From assembly GCF_029873215.1 (NCBI RefSeq), contig NZ_CP123620.1, positions 2,852,001 to 2,916,000 of the forward strand: a DNA stretch of 64,000 nt, in the 5' to 3' direction. This stretch comes from Nocardioides sp. BP30. GTDB taxonomy: Bacteria; Actinomycetota; Actinomycetes; Propionibacteriales; Nocardioidaceae. How positions within the stretch are numbered: the stretch's first letter is position 1; each line of letters opens with the position of its first letter. Of the stretch, positions 52,896-60,656 are shown in pieces. A program made the translations under genes and the position numbers. The notes beneath the pieces were generated by a model. It had not been told where the DNA came from. It ran no database searches and saw only the letters and a program-made list of their open reading frames with translations.

Positions 52896-52925
52896 ACCGT
52901 AGGAACTTCGAGTACTCGAAGTCAA
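52896..52925 (-). promoter_or_regulatory. MerR-type promoter with operator in the spacer
   Basis: On the minus strand, -35 TTGACT (52925-52920) and -10 TACGGT (52901-52896) are 18 bases apart. A perfect 18-bp palindrome (52905-52922, core CGAGTACTCG) fills the spacer and part of the -35. An operator within a lengthened spacer is the classic MerR arrangement, in which the regulator distorts the DNA to allow transcription. Because the -10 ends eight bases before the start codon, transcription should begin at or next to the GTG. Confidence 0.7.
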
Positions 52926-53551
52926 AGACCCTTCGGCGGGGGTCCGAGCGCGCGGCGGAGTGCCGTGGTCGTCGTCAGGACGCTCCGGCCGGGGGCGGCG
53001 ACCAGCTGGCAGCCTCTCAGCTCGATCGTGACGACCTCCGCCTCGGCGGTGCCGGGATGGGAGAGGTAGGCGGTGACGCTGCTCCCGTCGTCCATCGGGC
53101 AGCTGGAGCGCCCGGGGGCTTGCACCGGGGCGCTGTCCACGGCGGCGACGAGCGCGCGGGCGTGCGCGGCGTCCAGCACGGCGAGCGAGGCCCGGCAGTG
53201 GCGGGAGTTCAGCCCGGGGCGCCACAGCAGCTCACCACCACTCGGACGCGGATCGAGCCAGGTCGTGCCCGACGACGGCCCCGCGCCGGAGCCGTGCGTG
53301 GCGACGATGCACGTCGGCGGCGCGCCCCGATGTCGCACCACGCGGGTCGCCACCGGTACGGCGGGGGCGACGGCGTACACCGGCACTCCGCGACGCCCGT
53401 CGTGGTCGGCACGGAGATGTCGCACACCCGCGGCGGTCCCACCGGCGAGGACCAGCACGGCGGCGAGTACGGCGGCGAGTACGGCGAGACGACGGACCAC
53501 CGGCCCCGTCTGGCGCGACGGTGGCCCTTTGCACCGCGAAAGTGTGCCCAA
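52922..53551 (-). CDS. membrane-anchored or secreted protein of unknown function
   Basis: The 209-residue protein has an N-terminal hydrophobic helix (VVRRLAVLAAVLAAVLVLAGG, about 18-38) and an extracytoplasmic domain with four cysteines (PTCIVATHG, SRHCRASL, SSCPMDDG, RGCQLVAA) that could form two disulfides. No family is recognised. The TTG at 53551 is chosen because GAGGAG lies five bases upstream; a GTG at 53557 is also possible. Its last bases overlap the operator of the MerR gene that follows. Confidence 0.6.
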   Translation of the reverse strand: MGTLSRCKGPPSRQTGPVVRRLAVLAAVLAAVLVLAGGTAAGVRHLRADHDGRRGVPVYAVAPAVPVATRVVRHRGAPPTCIVATHGSGAGPSSGTTWLDPRPSGGELLWRPGLNSRHCRASLAVLDAAHARALVAAVDSAPVQAPGRSSCPMDDGSSVTAYLSHPGTAEAEVVTIELRGCQLVAAPGRSVLTTTTALRRALGPPPKGL

Positions 53552-53600
53552 GACCACTCCTCGACCGATGTCATCGACGCGTGAGCGTTCCCTGGCGGCA

Positions 53601-53615
53601 GTTAGCATTGCTAAC
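53601..53615 (+). promoter_or_regulatory. palindrome adjoining the start codon of the DHA2 exporter gene
   Basis: GTTAGCA and TGCTAAC form a perfect inverted repeat around one base, ending a single base before the ATG at 53617. It resembles TetR-family operators of the TTAGCA-N-TGCTAA kind. It covers the place of a ribosome site, so repressor binding would block transcription through or initiation of a short-leader mRNA. No TetR gene is adjacent. Confidence 0.5.
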
Positions 53616-53616
53616 G

Positions 53617-55104
53617 ATGACGACGAAACCGGCTGCCCCGAAGCTCGATCGACCAGTCGCCCGTCGCACGAGCCGCGAGATCGAGCCGCCGTCCAAGGGT
53701 CTGGTGCTGGCGATCTGCTGCTGCAGTCTGCTGATCGTCTCGATGGATGCCACGGCCGTGAACGTGGCCCTGCCCTCCATCCGCGCCGACCTCCACACCG
53801 ACGTCTCGACGCTGCAGTGGACCATCGACGGCTACACCCTGGCGATCGCGAGCTTCCTGCTCCTGGGCGGCGCCACCGCCGACCGGGTCGGGCGGCGCCG
53901 GGTCTTCCAGATCGGCCTGACCGTCTTCGGTCTCGCCTCGCTGCTGTGCAGCCTCGCGCCGAACGTGCAGACACTGGTCGGCGCGCGCGTCCTCCAGGGC
54001 ATCGGCGGGTCGATGCTCAACCCCGTGGCAATGTCGATCATCACGAACACCTTCACCGACCGCCGCGAGCGGGCTCGCGCCGTGGGCGTCTGGGGCGCCG
54101 TGGTGGGGGTGTCGATGGCGTTCGGCCCGCTGGTCGGCGGCCTGCTGACCGAGCACGTGAGCTGGCGCGGCATCTTCTGGATCAACGTCCCGATCGCGCT
54201 GGCGGCGGTGATCCTGTGCCACTTCTTCGTGCCCGAGTCGCGGGCCGCTCGGCCGCGCCGGATCGACGGGGTGGGCCAGACGCTCGCGATCGTCTTCCTG
54301 GCGAGCCTCGTCTACGCCCTGATCGAGGCGCCCCAGGCCGGCTGGGGGTCACCGCGGATCGTGGTGCTGCTCGCCGTCGCCGTGCTCGCCGCGCTCTGCC
54401 TGGTCCTCGTCGAGCGCCGTGTGGCCGAACCGTTCCTCGACCTGCGGTTCTTCCGCAGCGTGCCGTTCGCCTCGGCCACGATCACCGCCCTGATCGCCTT
54501 CGCGGCGTACGGCGCCTTCCTCTTCGTCAATGCGCTCTACCTGCAGCAGGTGCGCGGGCTCTCCCCCTTCGACGCCGGCCTGCGGATGCTGCCGCTCGCG
54601 CTGACCACGCTGGTCGCCTCGCTCGCCTCCGGCCGGTTGGTCTCCCTGTTCGGCACCCGCCCCTCGCTCGTCTTCGCGGGCACGATGCTCGCGCTGAGCG
54701 GCATCAGCCTGACGTTCCTCACCACCGACACCTCCTGGTGGCTGATCGGCACGAGCTACGTCCTGTTCGGGCTGGGCTTCGGTGCCATCAACGCCCCCAT
54801 CACCAACACCGCTGTCTCGGGCATGCCGGTCTCGCAGGCCGGCGTGGCGGCCGGGGTCGCCTCCACCTGCCGTCAGACCGGCTCGGCGATCGGCGTGGCC
54901 CTCGCCGGCACCCTCACCGGCGTCGGGGCCGCGACGAACCTCGGGCCGTCCTTCGCCGCCCACACCCATCCGCTGTGGTGGCTGGTCACCGTGGTCGGCG
55001 TCGTCGTGCTGCTGCTCGGTGTCCTCGCGAGCACCGGATGGGCGCAGCGCTCCACCGAGCAGGTCAACCGCCTCCTGGACGAGTCGGCCGAGGCCGCCGC
55101 CTGA
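53617..55104 (+). CDS. DHA2-family drug/proton antiporter, 14 helices
   Basis: The 495-residue protein has about fourteen transmembrane helices and the DHA2 hallmarks LIVSMDATAVNVALPSI, LQWTIDGYTLAIASFLLLGG and DRVGRRRVFQIG. RVLQGIGGSMLNP, GPLVGGLL and WRGIFWINVPIA follow. EmrB/QacA-like exporters of this type expel drugs or metabolites in exchange for protons. The ATG at 53617 gives a short basic N-terminus. A TetR-like operator touches the start codon, so expression is probably induced by a ligand. Confidence 0.9.
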   Translation: MTTKPAAPKLDRPVARRTSREIEPPSKGLVLAICCCSLLIVSMDATAVNVALPSIRADLHTDVSTLQWTIDGYTLAIASFLLLGGATADRVGRRRVFQIGLTVFGLASLLCSLAPNVQTLVGARVLQGIGGSMLNPVAMSIITNTFTDRRERARAVGVWGAVVGVSMAFGPLVGGLLTEHVSWRGIFWINVPIALAAVILCHFFVPESRAARPRRIDGVGQTLAIVFLASLVYALIEAPQAGWGSPRIVVLLAVAVLAALCLVLVERRVAEPFLDLRFFRSVPFASATITALIAFAAYGAFLFVNALYLQQVRGLSPFDAGLRMLPLALTTLVASLASGRLVSLFGTRPSLVFAGTMLALSGISLTFLTTDTSWWLIGTSYVLFGLGFGAINAPITNTAVSGMPVSQAGVAAGVASTCRQTGSAIGVALAGTLTGVGAATNLGPSFAAHTHPLWWLVTVVGVVVLLLGVLASTGWAQRSTEQVNRLLDESAEAAA

Positions 55105-55128
55105 GGCCGCGGCACCGCGGGCCGGCTG

Positions 55129-55896
55129 TCACAGACCGACGCTGCCCTGCATGATCCCGCCGTCGATGGTCACCGTCGTCGCCGTCATGTAGGCGGCCTT
55201 GCCCGAGGCGAGGAAGACGACGACGTCGGCGATCTCGCGCGGCTCGGCCATCCGACCGAGCGGGATCGCAGCCTCCAGCCGCTTCATCTTCTCCGGGTCG
55301 GACTCGGTCGAGGCGTTGATCGGCGTGCTGACCGCACCGGGCGCCACGTTGACCATCCGGATGCCGTGCTCCCCCAGCTCGACGCCGGCCGTCCTGGTGA
55401 GCATCCTGATCCCGCCCTTGGACACGCAGTAGGCGATGTTGCCGGGCATGGGCCACTCCTCGTGCACCGAGGAGATGTTGAGGATCAGGCCGCCCTCCCC
55501 CTGCGCGATGAACTGCTTCGCGGCGGCCTGGCTGCCGAAGAACGCGCTCTTCATGTTGATCGCCAGGACCTTCTCGAAGTCCTCCTCGCTCGTGTCGAGC
55601 AGCCCTGTTCGGGTCTCGATGCCGGCGTTGTTCACCAACACGTCGAGGCGGCCGAAGCTGTCGACCGCCTTCTGGACCATCGCGTGCAGGTCACCCGAGC
55701 TGGACACATCCGCCTCGATCCCGACCGCGCGGCCGCCGGCGTCCTCGACCCGCTTGATCAGCGACTCGGTCTCCTCCGGATGGGCGACGTAGTCGATGAC
55801 GAGGTTGGCGCCCTCGGCGGCGGCTGCCAGCACGATGGCCTCACCGATCCCGCTGTTCCCGCCCGTGACGACGACTGTCTTGCCCTCCAGCAGCAT
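55129..55896 (-). CDS. short-chain dehydrogenase, glucose-1-dehydrogenase-like
   Basis: The 255-residue SDR has TGGNSGIG (about 11-18), NNAG at LVNNAGIE, catalytic Ser in ISSVHEEW and the Y-C-V-S-K motif. The C-terminal VTIDGGIMQGSVGL is typical of 3-oxoacyl reductase or glucose dehydrogenase-like enzymes. The substrate is unknown. The ATG at 55896 lies two bases after GGAGGA; a GTG at 55905 is the alternative. It converges on the exporter gene. Confidence 0.85.
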   Translation of the reverse strand: MLLEGKTVVVTGGNSGIGEAIVLAAAAEGANLVIDYVAHPEETESLIKRVEDAGGRAVGIEADVSSSGDLHAMVQKAVDSFGRLDVLVNNAGIETRTGLLDTSEEDFEKVLAINMKSAFFGSQAAAKQFIAQGEGGLILNISSVHEEWPMPGNIAYCVSKGGIRMLTRTAGVELGEHGIRMVNVAPGAVSTPINASTESDPEKMKRLEAAIPLGRMAEPREIADVVVFLASGKAAYMTATTVTIDGGIMQGSVGL

Positions 55897-55980
55897 GTCC
55901 TCCACCTCTCGCCGGGCGGTCGTCGGTCGACCGCGCCCTGGGACCAGTGCCCACTTCGGGCGGGTCGACCGACGTGAGCC

Positions 55981-56319
55981 TCAGCGCACGCCGATGCGAC
56001 TCGAGCACGCCGGCCAGGCGCCCCAGCCCTGATGCGCCTTGATCCGGTTGGCGACCTTGATCTGCTGGTGCTTGCTGGCACGGTGGGGCAGCGAGGCGAA
56101 ATGACGGCCGCCGTAGGCGCGCCAGGTGCCGGCGCTGATCTGCAGGCCGCCGTAGTAGCCGTTGCCGGTGTTGACGTGCCAGCGGCCGCTGGACTCGCAC
56201 TCGGCGAGCCGCTGCCAGGTGTGGGCCGTGACGGCCGAGCTGGGAGCGGCCGTGGCCACGACCGGGACGAGCGAGGCCGCCGTCAGGGCAGCCGCTGATA
56301 CGAGGGTGCGCATGCGCAT
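55981..56319 (-). CDS. resuscitation-promoting factor-like transglycosylase
   Basis: The 112-residue protein has a signal peptide (LVSAAALTAASLVPVVATAAP) and a compact Rpf domain. The domain contains WQRLAECESSGRWHVNTGNG, with the likely catalytic Glu42, then YYGGLQISAGTWRAYGG. Rpf proteins cleave peptidoglycan and help dormant actinobacteria resume growth. The ATG at 56319 follows AGGAG by seven bases. A c-di-AMP (ydaO-type) riboswitch lies directly upstream, a combination known from other actinobacterial rpf genes. It has no LysM or G5 domain. Confidence 0.9.
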   Translation of the reverse strand: MRMRTLVSAAALTAASLVPVVATAAPSSAVTAHTWQRLAECESSGRWHVNTGNGYYGGLQISAGTWRAYGGRHFASLPHRASKHQQIKVANRIKAHQGWGAWPACSSRIGVR

Positions 56320-56332
56320 GGGTGATCTCCTG

Positions 56333-56480
56333 CGCGCCTGCGGAGTTAGCTGTCGGGTTCGGGCGCAAGATGCCCGGCCGCGCGTGCACGGCTTCACCCC
56401 AAGGGTCGTCAGACCCGCGGTTCCTGGGTCCCCCGCTCCTGCCCGAACAGGTCGGTGTCACCGCCGCGCGGGACAGGACT
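56333..56480 (-). promoter_or_regulatory. ydaO-type (c-di-AMP) riboswitch upstream of the rpf-like gene
   Basis: The minus-strand leader contains the conserved ydaO blocks in order: GCGGGGGACCCAGGAACC, then GGGGTGAAGCCG (about 56400-56389), then CCCGAACCCGACAGCTAACT (minus strand, about 56363-56344) with CCGCAGGC following. These are the strongly conserved ligand-pocket and closing-stem sequences of the class. It ends about 14 bases before the start codon, close to the ribosome site. In known cases c-di-AMP binding turns expression off. The 5' boundary is approximate. Confidence 0.85.
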
Positions 56481-56550
56481 CGGCGTCACGCGGCGGTCGG
56501 CCCGGAGGTCCCGGGACGCACCGAGGGTAGGCAGATCGCTCCCGCCAAGG

Positions 56551-57309
56551 TCAAACTCCGGCCCGGCCGAGCACCTCGAGCAGGCGGGGGAAGACGGCCG
56601 AGCCCGGATCGATGACATCGAAGTGATCGGCGTCCGCGAGCGCGTGCAGGCGGGTGTCCGGGTGAGCGCCGGCATAGGAGCTGCCGAGCGCCAGCGGTAC
56701 GACATCGTCCGCCGTGCCGTGCAGGATCTCCACCGGCGTGGCCGGGGCCGCCAGGCGCACCGGGTCCAGGTCGGCCCGCAGCTCGGGCGGGGTGCCGAGG
56801 AACGCCGTCACGGCTCCGCTGCCGAGGTTGTGCCGGTGGGCGAGGACCAGGTCGGCGACCGGAGCCAGGGCGACGGTGAGCACCAGGTCCCTGGCCGGAG
56901 CCGCGGCGGCCGACCAGAGCGCCAGGTGGCCGCCGGCGGAGTGGCCGAGGACGACGACGCCGCTCGGGCGATGCCCGATCAGCTCGGGGAGGGCTGCCAG
57001 CGCGGCCCGGACGTCGGCGGTCGTGGTGTCGGGGTCGCCCGGGACGCGCCGGTACTCCGGCACCACGACCGACCAGCCGGCCGCGCGCAGCGCGGCGCCG
57101 AGCCGGCGGGTGTGCATGCGGTCGGTGGCCGGACGCCAGAAGCCGCCGTGCAGCATCACCAGCAGCGGCCTGTCGCCTCGATCGCCGGGTCCCGCGTGGT
57201 CGCGGTCCGCGCGCCAGAGGTCCGCCACCTGGTCGGGTTCGGGGCCGTAGGAGGCCTCGGCGTCGGGCTGGGGGCCGGGCTCGGTGAGGATCGCGGGATC
57301 GGCGCTCAT
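56551..57309 (-). CDS. alpha/beta hydrolase, kynurenine-formamidase/BD-FAE-like
   Basis: The 252-residue protein has the oxyanion-hole motif HGGFW, the nucleophile elbow GHSAGGHLALW, Asp in HGTADDVVPL and a late His in ADADHFDVID. HGGFW together with GHSAGG is typical of formamidase-like and feruloyl-esterase-like carboxylesterases. The substrate is unknown. The ATG at 57309 is preferred over a longer frame that would overlap the OsmC gene. The riboswitch for the rpf-like gene begins about 70 bases downstream. Confidence 0.82.
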   Translation of the reverse strand: MSADPAILTEPGPQPDAEASYGPEPDQVADLWRADRDHAGPGDRGDRPLLVMLHGGFWRPATDRMHTRRLGAALRAAGWSVVVPEYRRVPGDPDTTTADVRAALAALPELIGHRPSGVVVLGHSAGGHLALWSAAAAPARDLVLTVALAPVADLVLAHRHNLGSGAVTAFLGTPPELRADLDPVRLAAPATPVEILHGTADDVVPLALGSSYAGAHPDTRLHALADADHFDVIDPGSAVFPRLLEVLGRAGV

Positions 57310-57355
57310 GGGGCCCAATCTGTCACGCCGCGACCCTCCGCCGTACCCGCGACGC

Positions 57356-57799
57356 TCAGCTCTCGAGCGCGGCGTCGAGGGTGATGTCGACACCGGTGAG
57401 CGCCTTGCTCACCGGACAGTTGGCCTTGGCCGCCTCGGCCGCCTCCCGGAAGCCGGCCTCGTCGAGGCCGTCCACCTCGCCGCGTACGGCGAGCTTGATC
57501 CCGGTGAGCTTGAAGCCACCGGCCGCCTGGTCCGGGCCCAGCGACACGTCCCCCTGGACGTCGAGGGCCTCGGGCGTGCCGCCGCGCTGGGCGATCTCCG
57601 CGCTGAGCTGCATCGCGTAACAGGCGGTGTGGGCCGCGGCGATCAGCTCCTCGGGGCTGGTGGCGCCGCCCGCCTCCTCGGCGGCGCGCTTGGGGAAGGA
57701 CACGTCATAGGTCCCGACGCCGGAGCTGGTCAGCTCGACCTGGCCCGAGCCCTTCTCGAGCGTGCCGTTCCAGGCGGTGCGTGCGGTGCGCGTGGGCAT
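57356..57799 (-). CDS. OsmC-like peroxidase
   Basis: The 147-residue protein has the two catalytic cysteines of OsmC/Ohr enzymes, Cys60 in AAHTACYAMQLS and Cys128 in AKANCPVSKAL. The opening TARTAWNGTLEKGSGQVEL marks the OsmC branch. It reduces organic hydroperoxides using lipoylated or thiol partners. A repeated motif (57922-57961) lies upstream. No regulator gene is adjacent. Confidence 0.92.
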   Translation of the reverse strand: MPTRTARTAWNGTLEKGSGQVELTSSGVGTYDVSFPKRAAEEAGGATSPEELIAAAHTACYAMQLSAEIAQRGGTPEALDVQGDVSLGPDQAAGGFKLTGIKLAVRGEVDGLDEAGFREAAEAAKANCPVSKALTGVDITLDAALES

Positions 57800-57921
57800 A
57801 GCGGCTCCTTCGTGTCATGGCGGTGATGGGCCACCGCGGTGGTCGTCGACCTCGCTGTACCTGATTCGCCCTCCTCCTACACCCGCCGTGCTGCACCAGC
57901 CGGCCGACGCTGGCGTGGCGA

Positions 57922-57961
57922 CGGCCAGGGCGCGCTCAGCGGGCGGCCAGGGCGCGCTCAG
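57922..57961. repeat. 18-bp direct repeat, period 22
   Basis: An 18-bp sequence beginning CGGCCAGGGCGC occurs at 57922-57939 and again, identically, at 57944-57961. The second copy runs into the stop codon of the small zinc-ribbon gene. The pair lies in the gap between that gene and osmC. It shows no protein-coding constraint and no known function. Confidence 0.7.
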
Positions 57962-58131
57962 GGCAGCGGGGCGTCCTCCGCGGCGCGGTTCGAGGGGCAC
58001 TCGGCGTTGCTGCAGACCCGCTCGTCGGGGGTCCCGTCGGCCTCGGTCACCCGGGTGGGGTCGCCCGCCTCGCGCGGACGCAGGTCGACCGGCGCGCCGC
58101 AGAGCTGGCAGGGCTTGGTGTCGGCGTACAC
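57958..58131 (-). CDS. very small putative zinc-ribbon protein, 57 aa
   Basis: The peptide starts with the GTG at 58131, four bases after the stop of the LapA-like gene. It contains CQLCGAPVDLRP near the start and a second pair, V-C-S-N-A-E-C-P, near the end, a four-cysteine zinc-ribbon pattern. It is probably translated from the same mRNA as the LapA-like gene. No function is known to me. A longer start at 58176 would overlap the neighbour. Confidence 0.55.
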   Translation of the reverse strand: MYADTKPCQLCGAPVDLRPREAGDPTRVTEADGTPDERVCSNAECPSNRAAEDAPLP

Positions 58132-58135
58132 GCGA

Positions 58136-58633
58136 TCACGCGGCCCGGCGCCGCTTGGTATCGCGCCTGGCCTCACGCTTGACCCGTCGGCGCAGCTGCC
58201 AGATCCGCAGCGTTCCGGCGACGCCGGCCAGGAAGAGACCCGCCACCGTCGCGATCAGCAGCGCCACCGCCAGCGGCGTACGGCCCTGCCAGCCGAGGAA
58301 CGAGACCGTCACGCTGCGGGTGTTCTGGGCGATGAAGACGATCAGCAGGACGAGGACGACGCCCAGCGCGATGATCGACACCCAGGCGCGACCGGTGCGC
58401 GAGGACCGCAGCGGGTCGGGCCGTGCCGGGGGCTCGTGGCCCGGTGCGGTATCGGCCGGGGTGTCGCCGGGAATCGTCCCGGGCGCTCCCGTTCCCGAAG
58501 GGCCCGTGGCCGGGTCGGGTTGCACCGGATCGGGGCGCAGCGGGTTCGTCGCGGACGGGTCCGTCGAGGCCGGGTCGCCGGGGTAGGGGTCGTTCGGATA
58601 GGGGTCGCCGGAGTGCTGCGGCAGGTCGGTCAT
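58136..58633 (-). CDS. LapA-domain (DUF1049) membrane protein with Pro/Asp-rich head
   Basis: The 165-residue protein has an N-terminal Pro/Asp/Thr-rich disordered head of about 75 residues. Two membrane helices follow in the LapA pattern (VSIIALGVVLVLLIVFIAQN, then SVTVSFLGWQGRTPLAVALLI) and a basic tail (RRRVKREARRDTKRRR). LapA-domain proteins are membrane-embedded and are linked in other bacteria to lipopolysaccharide assembly or envelope stability. Their role in Gram-positives is unclear. Confidence 0.75.
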   Translation of the reverse strand: MTDLPQHSGDPYPNDPYPGDPASTDPSATNPLRPDPVQPDPATGPSGTGAPGTIPGDTPADTAPGHEPPARPDPLRSSRTGRAWVSIIALGVVLVLLIVFIAQNTRSVTVSFLGWQGRTPLAVALLIATVAGLFLAGVAGTLRIWQLRRRVKREARRDTKRRRAA

Positions 58634-58758
58634 AGGGGATCAGTACCCATCCGAGGCCCCGTTCGCCGCGCGAGGGTCACAACCGTGGCCCGGCCCCCGG
58701 GCACACAGCACCGCGTACGGCGCCCACCCGGGCCCGACGCCCTGGCGGGCGGTGTCGA

Positions 58759-59199
58759 TCAGGAGCCGGGCTGGTACACCATCAGGAAGATGATCACGGC
58801 GAACAGGATGCCCGTGATGCCGCCCGCGGCGGCGACCTTGCCGACCAGCGACGGCCCCGACGCCACGTCGGCGGCGGCCTTGTCCAGCGTCGGGACGACG
58901 ACGAACAGGGCCAGCGCCGCCGCGACCAGCCACAGCAGCAGCGAGAGCCAGATCCAAACGTCGCCGAAGCTGGCGACCTTGCCCGGGTGGTACGGCGAGT
59001 CCATCGACATCAGGCCGAAGCCGAAGATGACCACCAGCACGGAGGCGTAGGCGTAGATCGTCGCCATCCGCGAGGTCTGCTTGATGACGGCGGCGTCCTG
59101 CTGCCGCAGACCCCGCGAGGCGGTGGTGGCGGCATGGACGAGGGGGCCGACCGCGAAGACAGCGGCGAGCAGGTGGAGGGCGAGCAGCACCTTGAACAT
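58759..59199 (-). CDS. small four-helix membrane protein
   Basis: The 146-residue protein has four hydrophobic helices: LLALHLLAAVFAVGPLVHA, ATIYAYASVLVVIFGFGLM, WLSLLLWLVAAALALFVV and ITGILFAVIIFLMVY. The pattern of HLLAAVFAVG at the start resembles DUF2269-type proteins, whose function is unknown. It lies downstream of the amine catabolic operon on the same strand, with a small hairpin between them. The 125 bases that follow it hold no gene I can support. Confidence 0.65.
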   Translation of the reverse strand: MFKVLLALHLLAAVFAVGPLVHAATTASRGLRQQDAAVIKQTSRMATIYAYASVLVVIFGFGLMSMDSPYHPGKVASFGDVWIWLSLLLWLVAAALALFVVVPTLDKAAADVASGPSLVGKVAAAGGITGILFAVIIFLMVYQPGS

Positions 59200-59234
59200 G
59201 ACGGTGAGGCTACGCCCGCCCTCGCACCTGTCGA

Positions 59235-59251
59235 CGACCGGGCCCCGGTCG
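59235..59251 (-). terminator. hairpin after the amine catabolic operon
   Basis: CGACCGG and CCGGTCG are exactly complementary around a three-base loop (GCC), and flanking TCGA/TCGA can extend the stem. It lies 35 bases downstream of the amine oxidase stop codon and 36 bases before the next gene on the same strand, so it may end the operon. Confidence 0.45.
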
Positions 59252-59285
59252 GTCGATCCGCGATCAGGCCACGGACGCCCGGCGG

Positions 59286-60656
59286 TCAGGCGAGCAGCCG
59301 AGCGGCGATCTCACCGCCGACCCGGATCGCGCCGTCGACGTGCTGGAAGCCCAGCCCCGCCACGTCGCTGCTGCCGAAGTCGAGCGCACCGAGCGGCTCG
59401 CGCAGCTTCGCGCCGTACCGGGTCAGGCTGCCCAGGTCGAAGCTGGTGCCGTAGGCGCCACCGGTCAGCTCCTGGTGCTGCCAGTCGCTCTCGTGGAAGA
59501 CCACCGGCGAGAGTGCCTGCTCGCCGAAGTACGCCGCCGCCGAGCGCAGGATGCGCTCGCGCCGCTCCTGGGCGCTCAGCCGGCCGACCTCGTCCGCGTT
59601 CAGCCCGGCCACGAAGCCCACCAGGAACCCGCGCTCCTCGCCCTCGGGGGTGTTGTCGTAGACCTCGTGCATCGGCTCGTACGGCCCGAAGCCGGTGCCG
59701 CTGAGGCCCTGCTCGCGCCAGAACGGGGTCGGGTAGACGATCTGGACCTTGATCACCAGCCCGAAGGACTGGTGCTCGCGCGCCATCCGGTGCTCTGCCG
59801 GCAGCTCAGGGGCGAACCGGATCCGGCGAACGACCGTCGGCGGCACGGCCAGGATCACGTGCGCGGCCGCGAAGGTCTCCTCGCCGACGTGCACCACCGC
59901 ACCGTCCTCGCGCCAGTCGATGCGGGTCACGTCCGCATCCAGCCGGATCCGCTCGCCGAGCCGCTCGGCCAGCGTCCGGGGCACCGTCGCCAGTCCCCCG
60001 GCGACGCGCCGGTCGAGGATGAAGTCGGCGTCGACCAGGTTGCTGAAGGAGCCGGCGCTGGCGGCCATCAGGATCGCCTGCAGCGCGGAGAAGGAGTGCG
60101 ACGGCTTGGTCAGCATCGCCGGGCCGACGTAGAGCGCCACGTTGTCGCACGCCTCCTCGTCGTCGCACTGCTCCCGCAGCCACGCGCTGAAGGAGACGCT
60201 GTCCAGGTGCGCCGCGTCGGGGTGCTCCCAGGGCCGGTCGGGATCCATCTCGGCGACCAGACCGTCGAGGGTCTTGGTGAGCTGCTCGATCGCGGCGTTG
60301 GTCGCCTCGGACACCGGCAGCTCGTCGGTGAACCGGTGCGCCTCGCGGCGGCGGTCGACGTAGAGGGAGTCACCCGCGCGGTAGCGCGCGAAGGTCTCCA
60401 GCCCGAACTCGTCGATCATCGCCAGCAGCGCGGTCTGGTCCGGGGAGACCCACTGGCCCCCGACCTCGAACTCGGCCTCGTGCTCACCGGCCGCACCCTG
60501 GGTGTGCACCTCGTTGAGCAGTCGGCCGCCGATCCGGTCGCGCGCCTCCAGGACGAGCACGTCCTTGCCGGCCTGGGTCAGCCGATAGGCGGCGGTCAGG
60601 CCGGTCACGCCGGCGCCGACGACGATCACGTCGTGCGTGTGGTGGGGGCTGGTCAT
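59286..60656 (-). CDS. flavin-containing monoamine oxidase
   Basis: The 456-residue enzyme begins with the FAD-binding segment VIVVGAGVTGLTAAYRL and EARDRIGGR. It continues with the FAD-proximal VGGQWVSPDQT and ends with FQHVDGAIRVGGEIAA, which closes the FAD site. It belongs to the amine oxidase group that includes putrescine oxidases. The start overlaps the stop of the agmatinase-family gene (ATGA), with GGAGA upstream. Sitting in one operon with a ureohydrolase and an amino-acid/amine permease, it probably oxidises the amine released by the ureohydrolase. Confidence 0.9.
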   Translation of the reverse strand: MTSPHHTHDVIVVGAGVTGLTAAYRLTQAGKDVLVLEARDRIGGRLLNEVHTQGAAGEHEAEFEVGGQWVSPDQTALLAMIDEFGLETFARYRAGDSLYVDRRREAHRFTDELPVSEATNAAIEQLTKTLDGLVAEMDPDRPWEHPDAAHLDSVSFSAWLREQCDDEEACDNVALYVGPAMLTKPSHSFSALQAILMAASAGSFSNLVDADFILDRRVAGGLATVPRTLAERLGERIRLDADVTRIDWREDGAVVHVGEETFAAAHVILAVPPTVVRRIRFAPELPAEHRMAREHQSFGLVIKVQIVYPTPFWREQGLSGTGFGPYEPMHEVYDNTPEGEERGFLVGFVAGLNADEVGRLSAQERRERILRSAAAYFGEQALSPVVFHESDWQHQELTGGAYGTSFDLGSLTRYGAKLREPLGALDFGSSDVAGLGFQHVDGAIRVGGEIAARLLA

